From: an uncultured Gammaproteobacteria bacterium
Lineage (GTDB): Bacteria; Pseudomonadota; Gammaproteobacteria; HK1
Length of the DNA stretch: 64,000 nt
Direction of reading: 5' to 3'
Assembly (NCBI GenBank): GCA_947258715.1
Contig: CAMYJH010000004.1
Span: forward strand, 62,001-126,000
Shown: positions 37,446-45,953 of the stretch, piece after piece
How positions within the stretch are numbered: position 1 is the first letter of the stretch
Layout: each line of letters opens with the position of its first letter
Position numbers and translations under genes: made by a program
The notes under the pieces: model-generated
What the model saw: only the letters and a program-made list of their open reading frames with translations
What the model was told of the DNA's origin: nothing
Database searches by the model: none

Positions 37446-38942
37446 ATGTGCGGCATCGTCGGCCTCGTTGGTAAGTTCAGCGTAAATCAGGCGCTGTACG
37501 ACGCCCTGACGGTGCTCCAGCACCGCGGCCAAGACTCCGCGGGCATCGTCACCTGCGACGGTGACAAGCTCCATCAGCGCAAGGACAACGGACTGGTCCG
37601 AGACGTATTTCAGCAGCGGCACATGCTGCGGCTGCCGGGAAACATGGGTATTGGCCACGTGCGCTACCCCACCGCGGGGAGCGCTTCATCGACAGAATCG
37701 CAACCCTTCTACGTAAACTCACCTTACGGCATCGCGCTGGCCCACAACGGCAACCTCATCAACGCCGATGAGCTCAAGCGCGACGTATTCCGCGCCGACC
37801 TGCGCCACGTCAATACCGATTCCGACTCGGAGATTCTTCTCAACGTGTTTGCTCACGAGCTGCTCAAGCTCGGAAAGCTTACTCTGGATGAAGAGACGAT
37901 ATTCAAGGCCGTGGCCAACGTGCACAAACGATGTACCGGCGGCTACGCAGCTGTTGCAATGATCGTAGGTTACGGCGTGGTGGCTTTCCGAGATCCTTTC
38001 GGAATCCGGCCCATCGCCTTCGGCGTTCGGAAAACATCAGAAGGGTCGGAATGTATGGTGGCGTCCGAGAGCGTGGCACTGGACGTGCTGGGTTTCGAGC
38101 TGATCAGGGATCTCGCTCCGGGGGAGGCTATCTTCATTGACAAATCGGGGGAGATCCACGCCCGCCAGTGCGCCAAAAAGCCGGCCTATTCGCCCTGCAT
38201 TTTCGAGTATGTTTATCTCGCCCGCCCCGACTCCATTATTGATGACGTTTCGGTGTACAAGGCCCGGCTTCGCATGGGTGAGCGGCTCGCGGACAAGATC
38301 CTGCGCCAGTGGCCTGACCACGACATCGACGTGGTTATTCCGATTCCGGATACTAGCCGCACGGCGTGTCTGCCTCTCGCCTACCAGCTCGGGGTTAAAT
38401 ATCGGGAAGGCTTTATCAAGAACCGCTATATCGGCCGCACCTTCATCATGCCCGGTCAGACCGAGCGATCGATTTCGGTCAGGCGCAAGCTGAATGCAAT
38501 TGGGCTCGAGTTCGAAGGTAAGAACGTATTGCTGGTCGACGACTCTATCGTTCGCGGTACGACGTCGAAACAGATCATCCAGATGGCGCGGGAAGCCGGG
38601 GCAAAAAAGGTCTATTTCGCGTCTGCCGCGCCGCCTGTCCGGTATCAAAACGTGTACGGCATCGACATGCCGGTGGTGGGAGAACTCATCGCCCACAACC
38701 GAACCGAGGAAGGCGTTGCCGAGGCCATCGGTGCCGATCGCCTCATTTACCAGTCGCTCCCCGACCTCATCGACGCGGTGGAAAAAGGGAACCCGCGCAT
38801 CCGCCAGTTCGACACCTCGTGCTTCAGCGGCGAATACGTCACCGGCGGTGTCTCCGAATCCTACCTGGAGCGCATCGCCGAGAGGCGCAACGACGCGGCT
38901 AAGGCCCAGGGTGAATCGATGATTAATGGCATTCCGGCTTGA
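37446..38942 (+). CDS. purF: amidophosphoribosyltransferase
   Basis: 498 aa. First committed step of purine synthesis. The nucleophile is Cys2 (MCGIVGLVG), exposed directly after Met removal. The glutaminase domain has [12 protein letters not shown] and [14 protein letters not shown]. The PRPP site is [14 protein letters not shown], and the C-terminus has [22 protein letters not shown] at 37320-37325 lies in the 140-bp gap after cvpA, but the -35 region is poor. Confidence 0.97.
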   Translation: MCGIVGLVGKFSVNQALYDALTVLQHRGQDSAGIVTCDGDKLHQRKDNGLVRDVFQQRHMLRLPGNMGIGHVRYPTAGSASSTESQPFYVNSPYGIALAHNGNLINADELKRDVFRADLRHVNTDSDSEILLNVFAHELLKLGKLTLDEETIFKAVANVHKRCTGGYAAVAMIVGYGVVAFRDPFGIRPIAFGVRKTSEGSECMVASESVALDVLGFELIRDLAPGEAIFIDKSGEIHARQCAKKPAYSPCIFEYVYLARPDSIIDDVSVYKARLRMGERLADKILRQWPDHDIDVVIPIPDTSRTACLPLAYQLGVKYREGFIKNRYIGRTFIMPGQTERSISVRRKLNAIGLEFEGKNVLLVDDSIVRGTTSKQIIQMAREAGAKKVYFASAAPPVRYQNVYGIDMPVVGELIAHNRTEEGVAEAIGADRLIYQSLPDLIDAVEKGNPRIRQFDTSCFSGEYVTGGVSESYLERIAERRNDAAKAQGESMINGIPA

Positions 38943-39156
38943 GCCCGTCCTACAGCTTGGGGAAATAAATCCCGATCCTTAGCGTCTTCGTTTGAACACT
39001 AGCTCAAGGAAACGGTTCGTCGCTTAACGTTATCGAATTCACCAAGCGCTCCTTGTCTACACCCCCTCCCTGTCTCTGCCCCTCGACTCGAGGGGGAGCG
39101 GAAGCCGCCGAATGATAGGTTGAGAGGATCTCCGTATCGGTATACCTAGCCGCCGG
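38943..39156. other. intergenic region after purF
   Basis: Contains no gene. One perfect palindrome, CCCCTCGA-C-TCGAGGGG (39079-39095), could form a hairpin, but no T-run follows, so it is not a classical terminator. The metZ control region begins directly after it. Confidence 0.5.
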
Positions 39157-39185
39157 TTGACATCACCAGGGGGGATCCCTACATT
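39157..39185 (+). promoter_or_regulatory. sigma-70 promoter of metZ
   Basis: TTGACA (39157-39162), a 17-base spacer and TACATT (39180-39185). A start near 39192 would place the SAM-II aptamer at the very 5' end of the transcript. Confidence 0.8.
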
Positions 39186-39190
39186 TAGCC

Positions 39191-39248
39191 GACGCGCCGA
39201 TTTGATGAATCAGCTTGCGGGCGCGATATAAATACGGCTAAAGCGAGG
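39191..39248 (+). promoter_or_regulatory. SAM-II riboswitch aptamer
   Basis: Matches the compact SAM-II pseudoknot family. P1 is CGCGCC (39193-39198) paired with GGCGCG (39220-39225). The loop after P1 begins GATTT and ends TTGC. The 3' part has ATAAA and GCTAAA at the conserved spacing, followed by GCGAGG. Known SAM-II RNAs bind S-adenosylmethionine and lower expression of methionine genes. Position between promoter and metZ supports the call. Most described SAM-II RNAs act on the ribosome-binding site; here an intrinsic terminator lies four bases downstream, suggesting control at transcription. A SAM-V-like variant is the main alternative. Confidence 0.85.
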
Positions 39249-39251
39249 TCA

Positions 39252-39287
39252 AACCTGCTTCAGCCAAAGCTGACAGCAGGTTTTTTT
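39252..39287 (+). terminator. terminator in the metZ leader (riboswitch expression platform)
   Basis: AACCTGCT (39252-39259) pairs with AGCAGGTT (39275-39282); an inner TCAGC/GCTGA extends the stem and T7 ends it. It lies between aptamer and the metZ ATG at 39329, where a terminator only makes sense if conditional. Confidence 0.88.
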
Positions 39288-39328
39288 ATGCCTGCTTAGC
39301 GCCGCCCCCGGACCCGAGGTGGAACGCC

Positions 39329-40579
39329 ATGAGTAAGCGCAACAAGCCGAAAGGCCAGACTCTTAACAGCGAAGATGATCTCGAATTCGATACCCGCGCC
39401 GTGCGTGCGGGTCAGGTTCGCACACGCGAGCAGGAGCACAACGATCCCATTTTTGCCACCTCGAGCTTCGTCTTCGACAGCGCCGCTCAAGCGGCAGCGC
39501 GATTTTCCGAGCAGGAAATCGGCAACGTCTACTCCAGATTCACCAACCCTACGGTGAGAACCTTCGAGCAGCGCCTTGCCTCGCTGGAAGGGGGAACCCA
39601 CTGTGTGGCAACGGCGTCGGGCATGTCCGCGATCCTGACAACTTGCCTCGCGCTGCTGAAATCAGGCGACCATGTGGTGGCGGCGCACGATCTGTTCGGC
39701 GCAACGGTTTCCCTGTTTGCCAATATCCTCTCCAAGTTCGGCATCAAATTCACTTTTGTCTCTGTTACCGACATGGAGGCGTGGCAAGACAGCATTTGTC
39801 CGCAAACAAAAATGCTGTTCATCGAAAGCCCGACCAATCCATTGGGCGAGGTTGCGGATCTGACTGCGCTCGCGGAGCTTGCGCACGAGAACAACGCACT
39901 CTTCGTGGTCGATAACTGTCTTTGCACGCCGGTGCTGCAGCGGCCCTTCGAGTTAAATGCGGATGTGGTGATTCATTCCGCCACCAAGTATATCGACGGC
40001 CACGGCCGTTGCGTCGGAGGAGCGGTCGTGGTTCGTGACCAGGAGCTGCACAAAGAACTGTTTGCTTTCTTGAGAACCGCGGGCCCTAGCATGAGCCCGT
40101 TTAACGCTTGGGTTTTCCTCAAAGGACTGGAAAGCCTCAGGGTGCGCATGCGGGCGTGCAGCGACTCGGCGCTTGAGCTTGCCCGCTGGTTGGAGGCGCA
40201 TCCCGCGGTGGGGCGCGTTTATTACCCGGGCCTAAAATCCCATCCACAACACGCGCTGGCTTCGAAACAGCAATCCGCCTACGGCGGCATCGTCGCTTTC
40301 GAAATCAACGGCGGCCGGCCGCAGGCCTGGCAGGTTATCGACTCGACCAAATTCCTTTCCATCACCGCGAACCTGGGAGACGCCAAGACGACCATTACCC
40401 ATCCTGCCTCCACTACCCACGGGCGCCTTACCCAGGAGCAGCGCGATGCCGCCGGAATCCGCGATTCGTTGATTCGCGTTGCCGTGGGCCTGGAGGAGGT
40501 CGACGACATCAAGGCGGATCTCGCCCGCGGGCTCGATGCCATGGCCGTCCCGCGTGCCGCCCGCGCGGCACGCGGCTGA
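39329..40579 (+). CDS. metZ: O-succinylhomoserine sulfhydrylase
   Basis: 416 aa PLP enzyme of the Cys/Met metabolism (gamma-family) class, making homocysteine from O-succinylhomoserine and sulfide. Lys220 in VIHSATKYIDGHGR binds PLP. IFATSSFVFDSAAQAAARF, YSRFTNPTVRTFE, ATASGMSAIL and ESPTNPLGEV are typical, and the substrate loop LGDAKTTITHPASTTHG is near the C-terminus. The 16-residue N-terminal extension is basic. It is expressed from its own SAM-II-controlled leader. purF-metZ adjacency is common; MetZ rather than MetB is judged from the overall match and context. Confidence 0.93.
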   Translation: MSKRNKPKGQTLNSEDDLEFDTRAVRAGQVRTREQEHNDPIFATSSFVFDSAAQAAARFSEQEIGNVYSRFTNPTVRTFEQRLASLEGGTHCVATASGMSAILTTCLALLKSGDHVVAAHDLFGATVSLFANILSKFGIKFTFVSVTDMEAWQDSICPQTKMLFIESPTNPLGEVADLTALAELAHENNALFVVDNCLCTPVLQRPFELNADVVIHSATKYIDGHGRCVGGAVVVRDQELHKELFAFLRTAGPSMSPFNAWVFLKGLESLRVRMRACSDSALELARWLEAHPAVGRVYYPGLKSHPQHALASKQQSAYGGIVAFEINGGRPQAWQVIDSTKFLSITANLGDAKTTITHPASTTHGRLTQEQRDAAGIRDSLIRVAVGLEEVDDIKADLARGLDAMAVPRAARAARG

Positions 40580-40626
40580 TACGCGATCCGTGCGCGCTAA
40601 TTGACAAGCCGCTGCGGAGACCGCGT

Positions 40627-41865
40627 TTGTCTGTTCAGGGAGAAAGAAAACGGCTGCTCGATGCCTATCAGGCGGCCATCCGGGTGGTCGGCGGTCGGGA
40701 GTGCGTTGCGCGTTATTTGAACAATAACGACGCGGATTTCGTCACCCACGTTGCCGCGGTCGGCAAGGCCTCGGTGCACATGGCCGCGGGCGCCCTAGAG
40801 GCATTTGGAACGCGGGTCGAGTCGGCGCTGGTGATCACGAAAAGAGGATACGACGAGCCGTTGTTTCGACCCGGAGCCCCGGTCAGGGTTATCGAGTCCT
40901 CGCATCCGGTTCCGGATGTCCACTCGCTGGCGGCCGGCGCGGCGCTGTACGAATTCGTGCGCACCTTGCCGCCGGATGCCGGACTTCTGCTGCTGATTTC
41001 CGGCGGCGCGTCGAGTCTGACAGAGGTGCTGCCGGAAGGCGTGGCGGAAGAGAACCTCGCCCGCATCAACAGCTGGCTGCTTGCTTCGGGGCTGGCCATC
41101 GGCGCCATGAATCGGGTGCGAAAGCGTGTTTCTCGCATCAAGGGTGGACGTCTCGCCGAAGCGCTAAAAGGCCGGCGCGCCCTATGCCTGATGATATCTG
41201 ACGTGCCCGGCGATGATCCCAAGGTGATTGGCTCGGGCCCGCTGGTGCCTCATGAGCCCGACGACATCGACGTATCCGATCTCGAGCTCCCGCGCTGGCT
41301 CGAAGCCTTAGCCGACAAGGCGCCGCCGCTAAGCGATGAGCGACTGTTCGAAACGGTGCAACTGAAAGTCGTCGCCCGACCGGCGGACGCGCGTAACGCG
41401 GCGGGCAAAGCGTTGGCCGCCGATCACCGGCAGGCCCGGGTACACGCGGAAACGCTGGAAGGGGACGCCGCGAAGGCCGGGGCGGCAACCGCACGGCGAC
41501 TGGCGCAAGGACCCGCGGGAGCGGAAATTTGGGCCAGCGAAACCACCGTGGTGCTGCCCGAATCACCCGGTCGCGGCGGGCGCTGTCAAAGTTTTGCTCT
41601 GGCCGCGGCGCTGGAAATTGCTGGCCGCGACGACATCGTGCTGCTGGCGGCGGGAACCGACGGCACCGACGGTCCGGGGGAGGACGCCGGCGCTCTGGTG
41701 GATGGTGAAACGATTCAACGCGGTGAGTCTGCGGGGCTCGACCCCCGCCGCTGCCTCGAGGGCGCGGATGCGGGAAGTTTTCTTGACGCCAGCGGCGATC
41801 TGCTGAACACGGGACCCACCGGAACCAACGTGATGGATCTGATTATTGGGATGAAAATAGGGTGA
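40627..41865 (+). CDS. glycerate 2-kinase (DUF4147/MOFRL type)
   Basis: 412 aa. Phosphorylates D-glycerate, usually to 2-phosphoglycerate, in glyoxylate or tartrate metabolism. The N-terminal domain has AVGKASVHMAAGALEAFG and SSHPVPDVHSLAAG. The nucleotide region is LLLLISGGASSLTEVLPEG. The C-terminal MOFRL motif appears as PGRGGRCQSFALAAALEIAG and AAGTDGTDGPGEDAGALVDG. The start at 40627 is TTG (position before TCTGTTCAG). The stop TGA lies inside the first heptamer unit of element C. Confidence 0.9.
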   Translation: MSVQGERKRLLDAYQAAIRVVGGRECVARYLNNNDADFVTHVAAVGKASVHMAAGALEAFGTRVESALVITKRGYDEPLFRPGAPVRVIESSHPVPDVHSLAAGAALYEFVRTLPPDAGLLLLISGGASSLTEVLPEGVAEENLARINSWLLASGLAIGAMNRVRKRVSRIKGGRLAEALKGRRALCLMISDVPGDDPKVIGSGPLVPHEPDDIDVSDLELPRWLEALADKAPPLSDERLFETVQLKVVARPADARNAAGKALAADHRQARVHAETLEGDAAKAGAATARRLAQGPAGAEIWASETTVVLPESPGRGGRCQSFALAAALEIAGRDDIVLLAAGTDGTDGPGEDAGALVDGETIQRGESAGLDPRRCLEGADAGSFLDASGDLLNTGPTGTNVMDLIIGMKIG

Positions 41866-42030
41866 TGCGTGATGCGTGACGCGAACGGCGGTAAGTTGAC
41901 TTGACAGAATTTCGAAGTCGATTACGCTCGTCGCATCACGCATCACGCATCACGCATCACGCATCACGCATCACGCATCACGCATCACGCATCACGCATC
42001 ACGCATCCCGCATCACGCATCACGCATCAG
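41862..42030. repeat. heptamer element C (14-unit GCATCAC array with inverted left arm)
   Basis: Left arm 41862-41883: GTGATGC, GTGATGC, GTGACGC. Core 41883-41932 contains CTTGACAG and TACGCTCGTC. Right arm 41933-42030: fourteen units, twelve perfect GCATCAC, one GCATCCC and a final GCATCAG. The arms are inverted relative to each other. The element overlaps the glycerate kinase stop on the left and runs into the fumarase coding frame on the right. Confidence 0.95.
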
Positions 42031-43511
42031 ACGCCCTGCAGTACATTTCCTATTTCCATCCGCTGGATTACATCAGCGCCTTAGGCGAGGCCTACGAGCG
42101 TGAACAATCGCCGGCGGCGAAGGATGCCATGGCGCAGATCCTGATGAACTCGCGCATGAGCGCCGAAGGACAGCGGCCCATATGTCAGGACACCGGCATT
42201 GTCGTCGCCTATGTTCGCGTCGGAATGAAGGTGCAGTGGGAAACCGACTCGAGCCTGGAAGATATGGTCAACGAGGGGGTGCGGCGCGCCTACACCCATC
42301 CGGACAACGTGCTCAGAGCGTCGATTGTGAATCCGCCCATAGGTGCGCGAAAAAATACCGGCGACAACACGCCCGCGGTGACCCACACGCAGCTCGTTGC
42401 GGGCGACAGCGTGGAGGTGCGCCTTGCAGCGAAAGGCGGCGGGTCGGAGAACAAATCCAAGTTCGCCATCCTCAACCCCAGCGACAGCATCGTCGACTGG
42501 GTGCTGGAAACCGTGCCCAAGATGGGCGCAGGATGGTGTCCTCCGGGAATACTCGGTATCGGCATTGGCGGCAGCGCGGAGAAGGCCATGGTGCTGGCGA
42601 AAGAGTCGCTGCTGGATCCCATCGACATCCATGTGCTACGCGCCCGTGGTCCTAGGACCCGGGTGGAGGAACTACGCCTCGAGCTGTTGGACAAGGTCAA
42701 CGCGCTTGGTATCGGCGCACAGGGGTTGGGGGGACTCACCACCGTGCTGGACGTCAAGGTCAAGGAATATCCCACCCACGCCGCTTCGCTACCGGTGGCG
42801 ATGATCCCCAACTGTGCCGCTACCCGTCACGCGCACTTCGTTCTAGACGGCAGCGGGCCGGCGGCATTGGACCCGCCCCGGCTCGAGGACTGGCCAAAAG
42901 TATCCTGGGCGCCCAGCGACGACGCGCGCCGGGTGAATCTGGACAGCTTGACCCGTGAAGCAATCGCGGAGTGGAAGGCGGGGGATCGCCTCCTGCTGAG
43001 CGGCAAGCTGCTCACCGGTCGCGACGCGGCCCACAAGCGCATTGCCTCGTTGTTCGAAGCGGGTGAGCCGCTGCCCGACGGCGTGGATTTCACCAACCGC
43101 ATCATTTATTACGTCGGACCCGTGGACCCGGTGCGGGATGAAATAGTGGGCCCTGCCGGCCCGACCACCTCCACGCGGATGGACAAGTTCACCGAACTGA
43201 TGCTCGGAAAAACCGGGCTCATCGGCATGGTCGGCAAGGCCGAACGCGGCGACGCCACCATCGAGTCCATACGCCGCTACAAAGCCGTTTACCTGATCGC
43301 CGTTGGTGGTGCCGCTTACCTGGTGTCCAAGGCAATCCGAAAGACCCGTCTGATCGCGTTCGAGGACCTCGGTATGGAGGCCATTCGGGAGTTCGAGGTG
43401 GTCGACATGCCGGTCACGGTTGCGGTGGATGCCAGCGGCGAATCGGTGCATGAGAGCGGTCCCAAAGCCTGGCGCGGCCGCATCGCCGACCTTCCGGTCG
43501 AGGTCGCCTGA
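41901..43511 (+). CDS. class I (4Fe-4S) fumarate hydratase with repeat-encoded N-terminus
   Basis: 536 aa. Interconverts fumarate and malate in the TCA cycle with an oxygen-labile 4Fe-4S cluster. Cluster cysteines are in RPICQDTGIV (Cys95), GWCPPGILG and PNCAATRHAHF. The N-domain begins DALQYISYFHPLDYISAL at residue 44, and the C-domain contains VGPAGPTTSTRMDKF and VGGAAYLVSKAI. Residues 1-43 are not family sequence: MTEFRSRLRSS followed by HHASRIT repeats, encoded by element C. The only start codon in frame is TTG 41901 in the element core; none lies between the repeat and DALQ. Normal members carry about 15 native residues before DALQ. Translation therefore appears to pass through the heptamer array, whose copy number sets the frame. 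Confidence 0.9.
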   Translation: MTEFRSRLRSSHHASRITHHASRITHHASRITHHASRITHHASDALQYISYFHPLDYISALGEAYEREQSPAAKDAMAQILMNSRMSAEGQRPICQDTGIVVAYVRVGMKVQWETDSSLEDMVNEGVRRAYTHPDNVLRASIVNPPIGARKNTGDNTPAVTHTQLVAGDSVEVRLAAKGGGSENKSKFAILNPSDSIVDWVLETVPKMGAGWCPPGILGIGIGGSAEKAMVLAKESLLDPIDIHVLRARGPRTRVEELRLELLDKVNALGIGAQGLGGLTTVLDVKVKEYPTHAASLPVAMIPNCAATRHAHFVLDGSGPAALDPPRLEDWPKVSWAPSDDARRVNLDSLTREAIAEWKAGDRLLLSGKLLTGRDAAHKRIASLFEAGEPLPDGVDFTNRIIYYVGPVDPVRDEIVGPAGPTTSTRMDKFTELMLGKTGLIGMVGKAERGDATIESIRRYKAVYLIAVGGAAYLVSKAIRKTRLIAFEDLGMEAIREFEVVDMPVTVAVDASGESVHESGPKAWRGRIADLPVEVA

Positions 43512-43526
43512 TTCGGGCTCGAGCTC

Positions 43527-44006
43527 GTGGACGCGGCTGTGCGTTTGGTCGCGATCACGAACACCGACGATGCGCTGGTGGACGCCGCGCGTGCCCTGTT
43601 TTTCGAGTACGCCGATTCGCTGGGCGTCGACCTGGCCTTTCAGAACTTCGACCACGAAATGGCGCGCTTTCCCAGCGGCTACCTGTCGCCGGACGGCGCC
43701 CTCTGTGTCGCCCAGCGCGGCGATTCGGCCATAGGCTGCGTGGCCGTTCGCCGCCTCGGATGCAGGCTGTGCGAGATGAAGCGGCTGTACGTTCGGCCTG
43801 AGGCCCGTGGCGGCGGAGTGGGAAGATGCCTGGCCGAGGCCGCCATCGAGGCCGCGCGGCGTCTGAATTATCGTCACATGCGCCTGGACACGCTCCCTAG
43901 CATGGGTGCCGCGCGGGAACTCTACGCCGATTTGGGGTTCCGAGAGATCGCACCCTACTACCACAATCCTGTCGAGGGCACGCGTTTCATGCAGCTCGAT
44001 CTTTGA
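43527..44006 (+). CDS. GNAT-family N-acetyltransferase
   Basis: 159 aa from GTG 43527. The acetyl-CoA binding motif is clear: CEMKRLYVRPEARGGGVGRC (about 88-107, with the R-x-x-G-x-G/A type loop), followed by [20 protein letters not shown] and the C-terminal YADLGFREIAPYYHNP motif. The substrate is unknown; related proteins acetylate small amines, amino acids or protein N-termini. It lies 15 bp after the fumarase and is probably cotranscribed. Element D follows its stop. Confidence 0.88.
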   Translation: MDAAVRLVAITNTDDALVDAARALFFEYADSLGVDLAFQNFDHEMARFPSGYLSPDGALCVAQRGDSAIGCVAVRRLGCRLCEMKRLYVRPEARGGGVGRCLAEAAIEAARRLNYRHMRLDTLPSMGAARELYADLGFREIAPYYHNPVEGTRFMQLDL

Positions 44007-44020
44007 GCCAGCGTGAGTTG

Positions 44021-44154
44021 GTGATGCGTGACGGGTAACGCGTGACGCGAGAAGAGCCAAGACATAAAAGCCCTTGACAGGATCCCAGAGCCGAATACGC
44101 TCTTCGCATCACGCATCACGCATCACGCATCACGCATCACGCATCACGCATCAC
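44021..44154. repeat. heptamer element D (upstream of msrB)
   Basis: Left arm 44021-44048: GTGATGC, GTGACGG, GTAACGC, GTGACGC. Core 44049-44105 shares CTTGACAG and TACGCTCTTC with element C. Right arm 44106-44154: seven perfect GCATCAC units. It occupies the whole space between the GNAT stop and the msrB start. Confidence 0.95.
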
Positions 44155-44166
44155 GGAACAAACGAG

Positions 44167-44568
44167 ATGAACGGCAAAGTTGAGAAGACAGAAAAGGAAT
44201 GGATGAACGATCTCACTCCCGAACAATACCGGGTCACGAGGCAAAAGGGCACCGAACCCCCCTTCAGCGGTAAGTATTGGAATACCAAGGCAGCCGGCAC
44301 CTACCGCTGCATATGCTGCGGAGAGCCGCTATTCGAATCGGAAACCAAGTTCGATTCCGGCACTGGATGGCCGAGTTTCTACGCTCCGTTGGATAAATCC
44401 AGCGTGACCGAAGAAGAAGACCGTACGCTATGGATGCGCCGCACCGAGGTGGTATGCAGCAAATGCGACGCGCATTTGGGCCACGTTTTTCCCGACGGAC
44501 CGGAGCCGACGGGCCTGCGTTACTGCATCAATTCGGCGTCGCTTAAACTGGATCCGAAGAAAGAGTAG
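44167..44568 (+). CDS. msrB: peptide-methionine (R)-S-oxide reductase
   Basis: 133 aa from ATG 44167 ([12 protein letters not shown]). Repairs methionine-R-sulfoxide in proteins with thioredoxin. Zinc ligands are in [11 protein letters not shown] and [14 protein letters not shown]. The catalytic Cys is in [10 protein letters not shown] near the C-terminus, and [12 protein letters not shown] binds the substrate. The frame remains open through element D to a TTG at 44074, which would add 31 residues ([11 protein letters not shown] then HHASRIT repeats) closely like the fumarase leader. Unlike the fumarase, the native start is retained, with only a weak GAACAAACGAG ahead of it. Confidence 0.93.
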   Translation: MNGKVEKTEKEWMNDLTPEQYRVTRQKGTEPPFSGKYWNTKAAGTYRCICCGEPLFESETKFDSGTGWPSFYAPLDKSSVTEEEDRTLWMRRTEVVCSKCDAHLGHVFPDGPEPTGLRYCINSASLKLDPKKE

Positions 44569-44612
44569 ACCGGAGGCGTGAAGGAGATGCGAAGCGAATT
44601 TCGCTGAATTCC

Positions 44613-44661
44613 ACGTCACGCATCACGCATCACGCATCACGCGTCACGCATCACGCATTAC
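44613..44661. repeat. heptamer array E (seven GCATCAC-type units)
   Basis: ACGTCAC, three GCATCAC, GCGTCAC, GCATCAC, GCATTAC between the convergent ends of msrB and the Rieske gene. No clear opposite arm; a small palindrome GCGAATTTCGC lies just left at 44594-44604. Confidence 0.9.
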
Positions 44662-44665
44662 CCGA

Positions 44666-44986
44666 TCAATCCCAGCGATCGTCGCGCACCTGAACTACAC
44701 CGTCGTCCACACGCACTGGCAGCTTCGCCACTGGCTCATAGGCTGGAGGCGTCATCGCTTCCCCGGTGCGGATATCAAAGCGGGCGCCGTGGAGCGGGCA
44801 CACAATCTCACCGCCCTCCAACTCGCCGTCAGTAAGCTCGGCATATTCGTGGCTGCATACGTTTTCGATCGCATGGTATTCGCCGTCGAGGTTGAACACC
44901 GCGACCATCACATCGTCGATGTCCACGCACCTGAAAGTGCCTGGCGGAAGATCCTTCTCCTCGGCCACGGTTACCCAGTCGGACAT
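44666..44986 (-). CDS. Rieske-type 2Fe-2S ferredoxin
   Basis: 106 aa soluble Rieske protein. Cluster ligands are Cys44-x-His46 (ENVCSHEYAE) and Cys63-x-x-His66 (VCPLHGARFD). There is no signal peptide or membrane anchor. Such small Rieske ferredoxins serve dioxygenases or nitrite reductase, but members also occur at the end of suf operons, as here. It follows sufT on the same strand after 146 bp, so a role in iron-sulfur assembly or as an electron donor is inferred from position only. Confidence 0.9.
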   Translation of the reverse strand: MSDWVTVAEEKDLPPGTFRCVDIDDVMVAVFNLDGEYHAIENVCSHEYAELTDGELEGGEIVCPLHGARFDIRTGEAMTPPAYEPVAKLPVRVDDGVVQVRDDRWD

Positions 44987-45132
44987 TGCGCCAAGTCTCT
45001 GCTGATTATTGTTTCGATGTTGAACAAAGACCGCGTTAGAAGCCGGCTTACGAGCGATTTTTTAGATCGGGCTAATAAATCAGTGATTCCTGATTTACGG
45101 CAACGGAGCCGATCTGTTTCGCCCGCTATTAC

Positions 45133-45492
45133 TCAAAGCAAGCCCAGCTCCAGCTTTGCGGCTTCGCTAAGGTTATCCGGGCACCAGGGCGGGTCCCAGA
45201 CCAGATCCACTCTGGCGGCGCTGACGCCTTCTACCGAGCGCACCGCGTCCTCCACGTGTCCTGGAAATGTCTGCGCCACCGGGCAGCCAGGGGTGGTGAG
45301 CGTCATCTCCACGGCCACCACGCCGTTGTCGTCGACGTCTATCTTGTAGATCAGGCCCAGATCATAGATGTTGACCGGAATCTCGGGGTCAAAGATCTGT
45401 TTCAGCGACTCAACCACGCGCTTTTCCAACGCTTCCTTGTCGACCGTGTGCTCGCTTTCAACCTTCCTGACCCAGTCTTTGAGGTTGGCCAT
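45133..45492 (-). CDS. sufT: SufT / MIP18-family iron-sulfur assembly factor
   Basis: 119 aa from ATG 45492 (MANLKDWVRK). DUF59 protein, related to the MIP18 family, which helps mature iron-sulfur proteins. Signatures: VVESLKQIFDPEIPVNIYDL, IDVDDNGVVAVEMTLTTPGC, PVAQTFPGHVEDAV and VDLVWDPPWCPDNLSEAAK. The start is five bases from the sufU stop, so the genes are coupled. A longer upstream frame is inside sufU. Confidence 0.92.
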   Translation of the reverse strand: MANLKDWVRKVESEHTVDKEALEKRVVESLKQIFDPEIPVNIYDLGLIYKIDVDDNGVVAVEMTLTTPGCPVAQTFPGHVEDAVRSVEGVSAARVDLVWDPPWCPDNLSEAAKLELGLL

Positions 45493-45497
45493 GGCTG

Positions 45498-45953
45498 TCA
45501 CTCCGTCGTCACCGGTTCGTCGGCGCGCTTGAGCGCCGCGTGCAGCGTGTGCCAGGGAAGCGTCGCGCACTTGACCCGCATTGGGTATTGCTTCACCCCC
45601 AACAGGACCGCCAGCTTGCCCAGGGATTCGGTGACCTGGTCAGAGTTTACGCCGTCTGTCATCAGGGCGTCGTGAATTCGTTTGAACAGCGTATTCGCGT
45701 CGGCTTCCGGTTTGCCCTTCAGTGCTTCGGTCATTAAGGACGCCGAAGCAGTAGAAATGGCGCACCCTTCGCCTTCGAATCCCACGTCCTGAATCACGCC
45801 GTTCTCCACCCTGAGGTGCACCGAAACGTGATCCCCGCAGAGCGGGTTGTGTCCCTCGGCCGTATGGCTCGTGCCCTCCGGACGCTTGGGATAATTCCGC
45901 GGGTTGCGGTTGTGGTCGAGGATGACTTCCTCGTAGAGCGCTCGAAGATCCAT
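45498..45953 (-). CDS. sufU: SufU-type iron-sulfur assembly / sulfurtransferase protein
   Basis: 151 aa from ATG 45953, overlapping the sufS stop. IscU-fold protein. In SUF systems SufU is a zinc-containing partner that accepts sulfur from SufS. The ligand set Cys39 and Asp41 (HNPLCGDHVSV), Cys64 (GEGCAISTASASLM) and Cys129 (RVKCATLPWHTLHAAL) is intact. The SufU-type insertion before the last Cys (ALKGKPEAD onward) and the presence of sufS immediately upstream favour SufU over IscU. Confidence 0.92.
   Translation of the reverse strand: MDLRALYEEVILDHNRNPRNYPKRPEGTSHTAEGHNPLCGDHVSVHLRVENGVIQDVGFEGEGCAISTASASLMTEALKGKPEADANTLFKRIHDALMTDGVNSDQVTESLGKLAVLLGVKQYPMRVKCATLPWHTLHAALKRADEPVTTE

Noticed and set aside
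39079-39095. CCCCTCGA-C-TCGAGGGG palindrome as purF terminator
   Set aside because: No T-run follows and its loop is too small. Left as an unexplained palindrome.
41933-42030. CRISPR-like array
   Set aside because: Repeats are 7 bp and directly adjacent without spacers, and no cas genes occur.
42843-44060. 405-codon minus-strand frame across fumarase and GNAT genes
   Set aside because: Fully antisense to two well-supported genes, with no recognisable motif.
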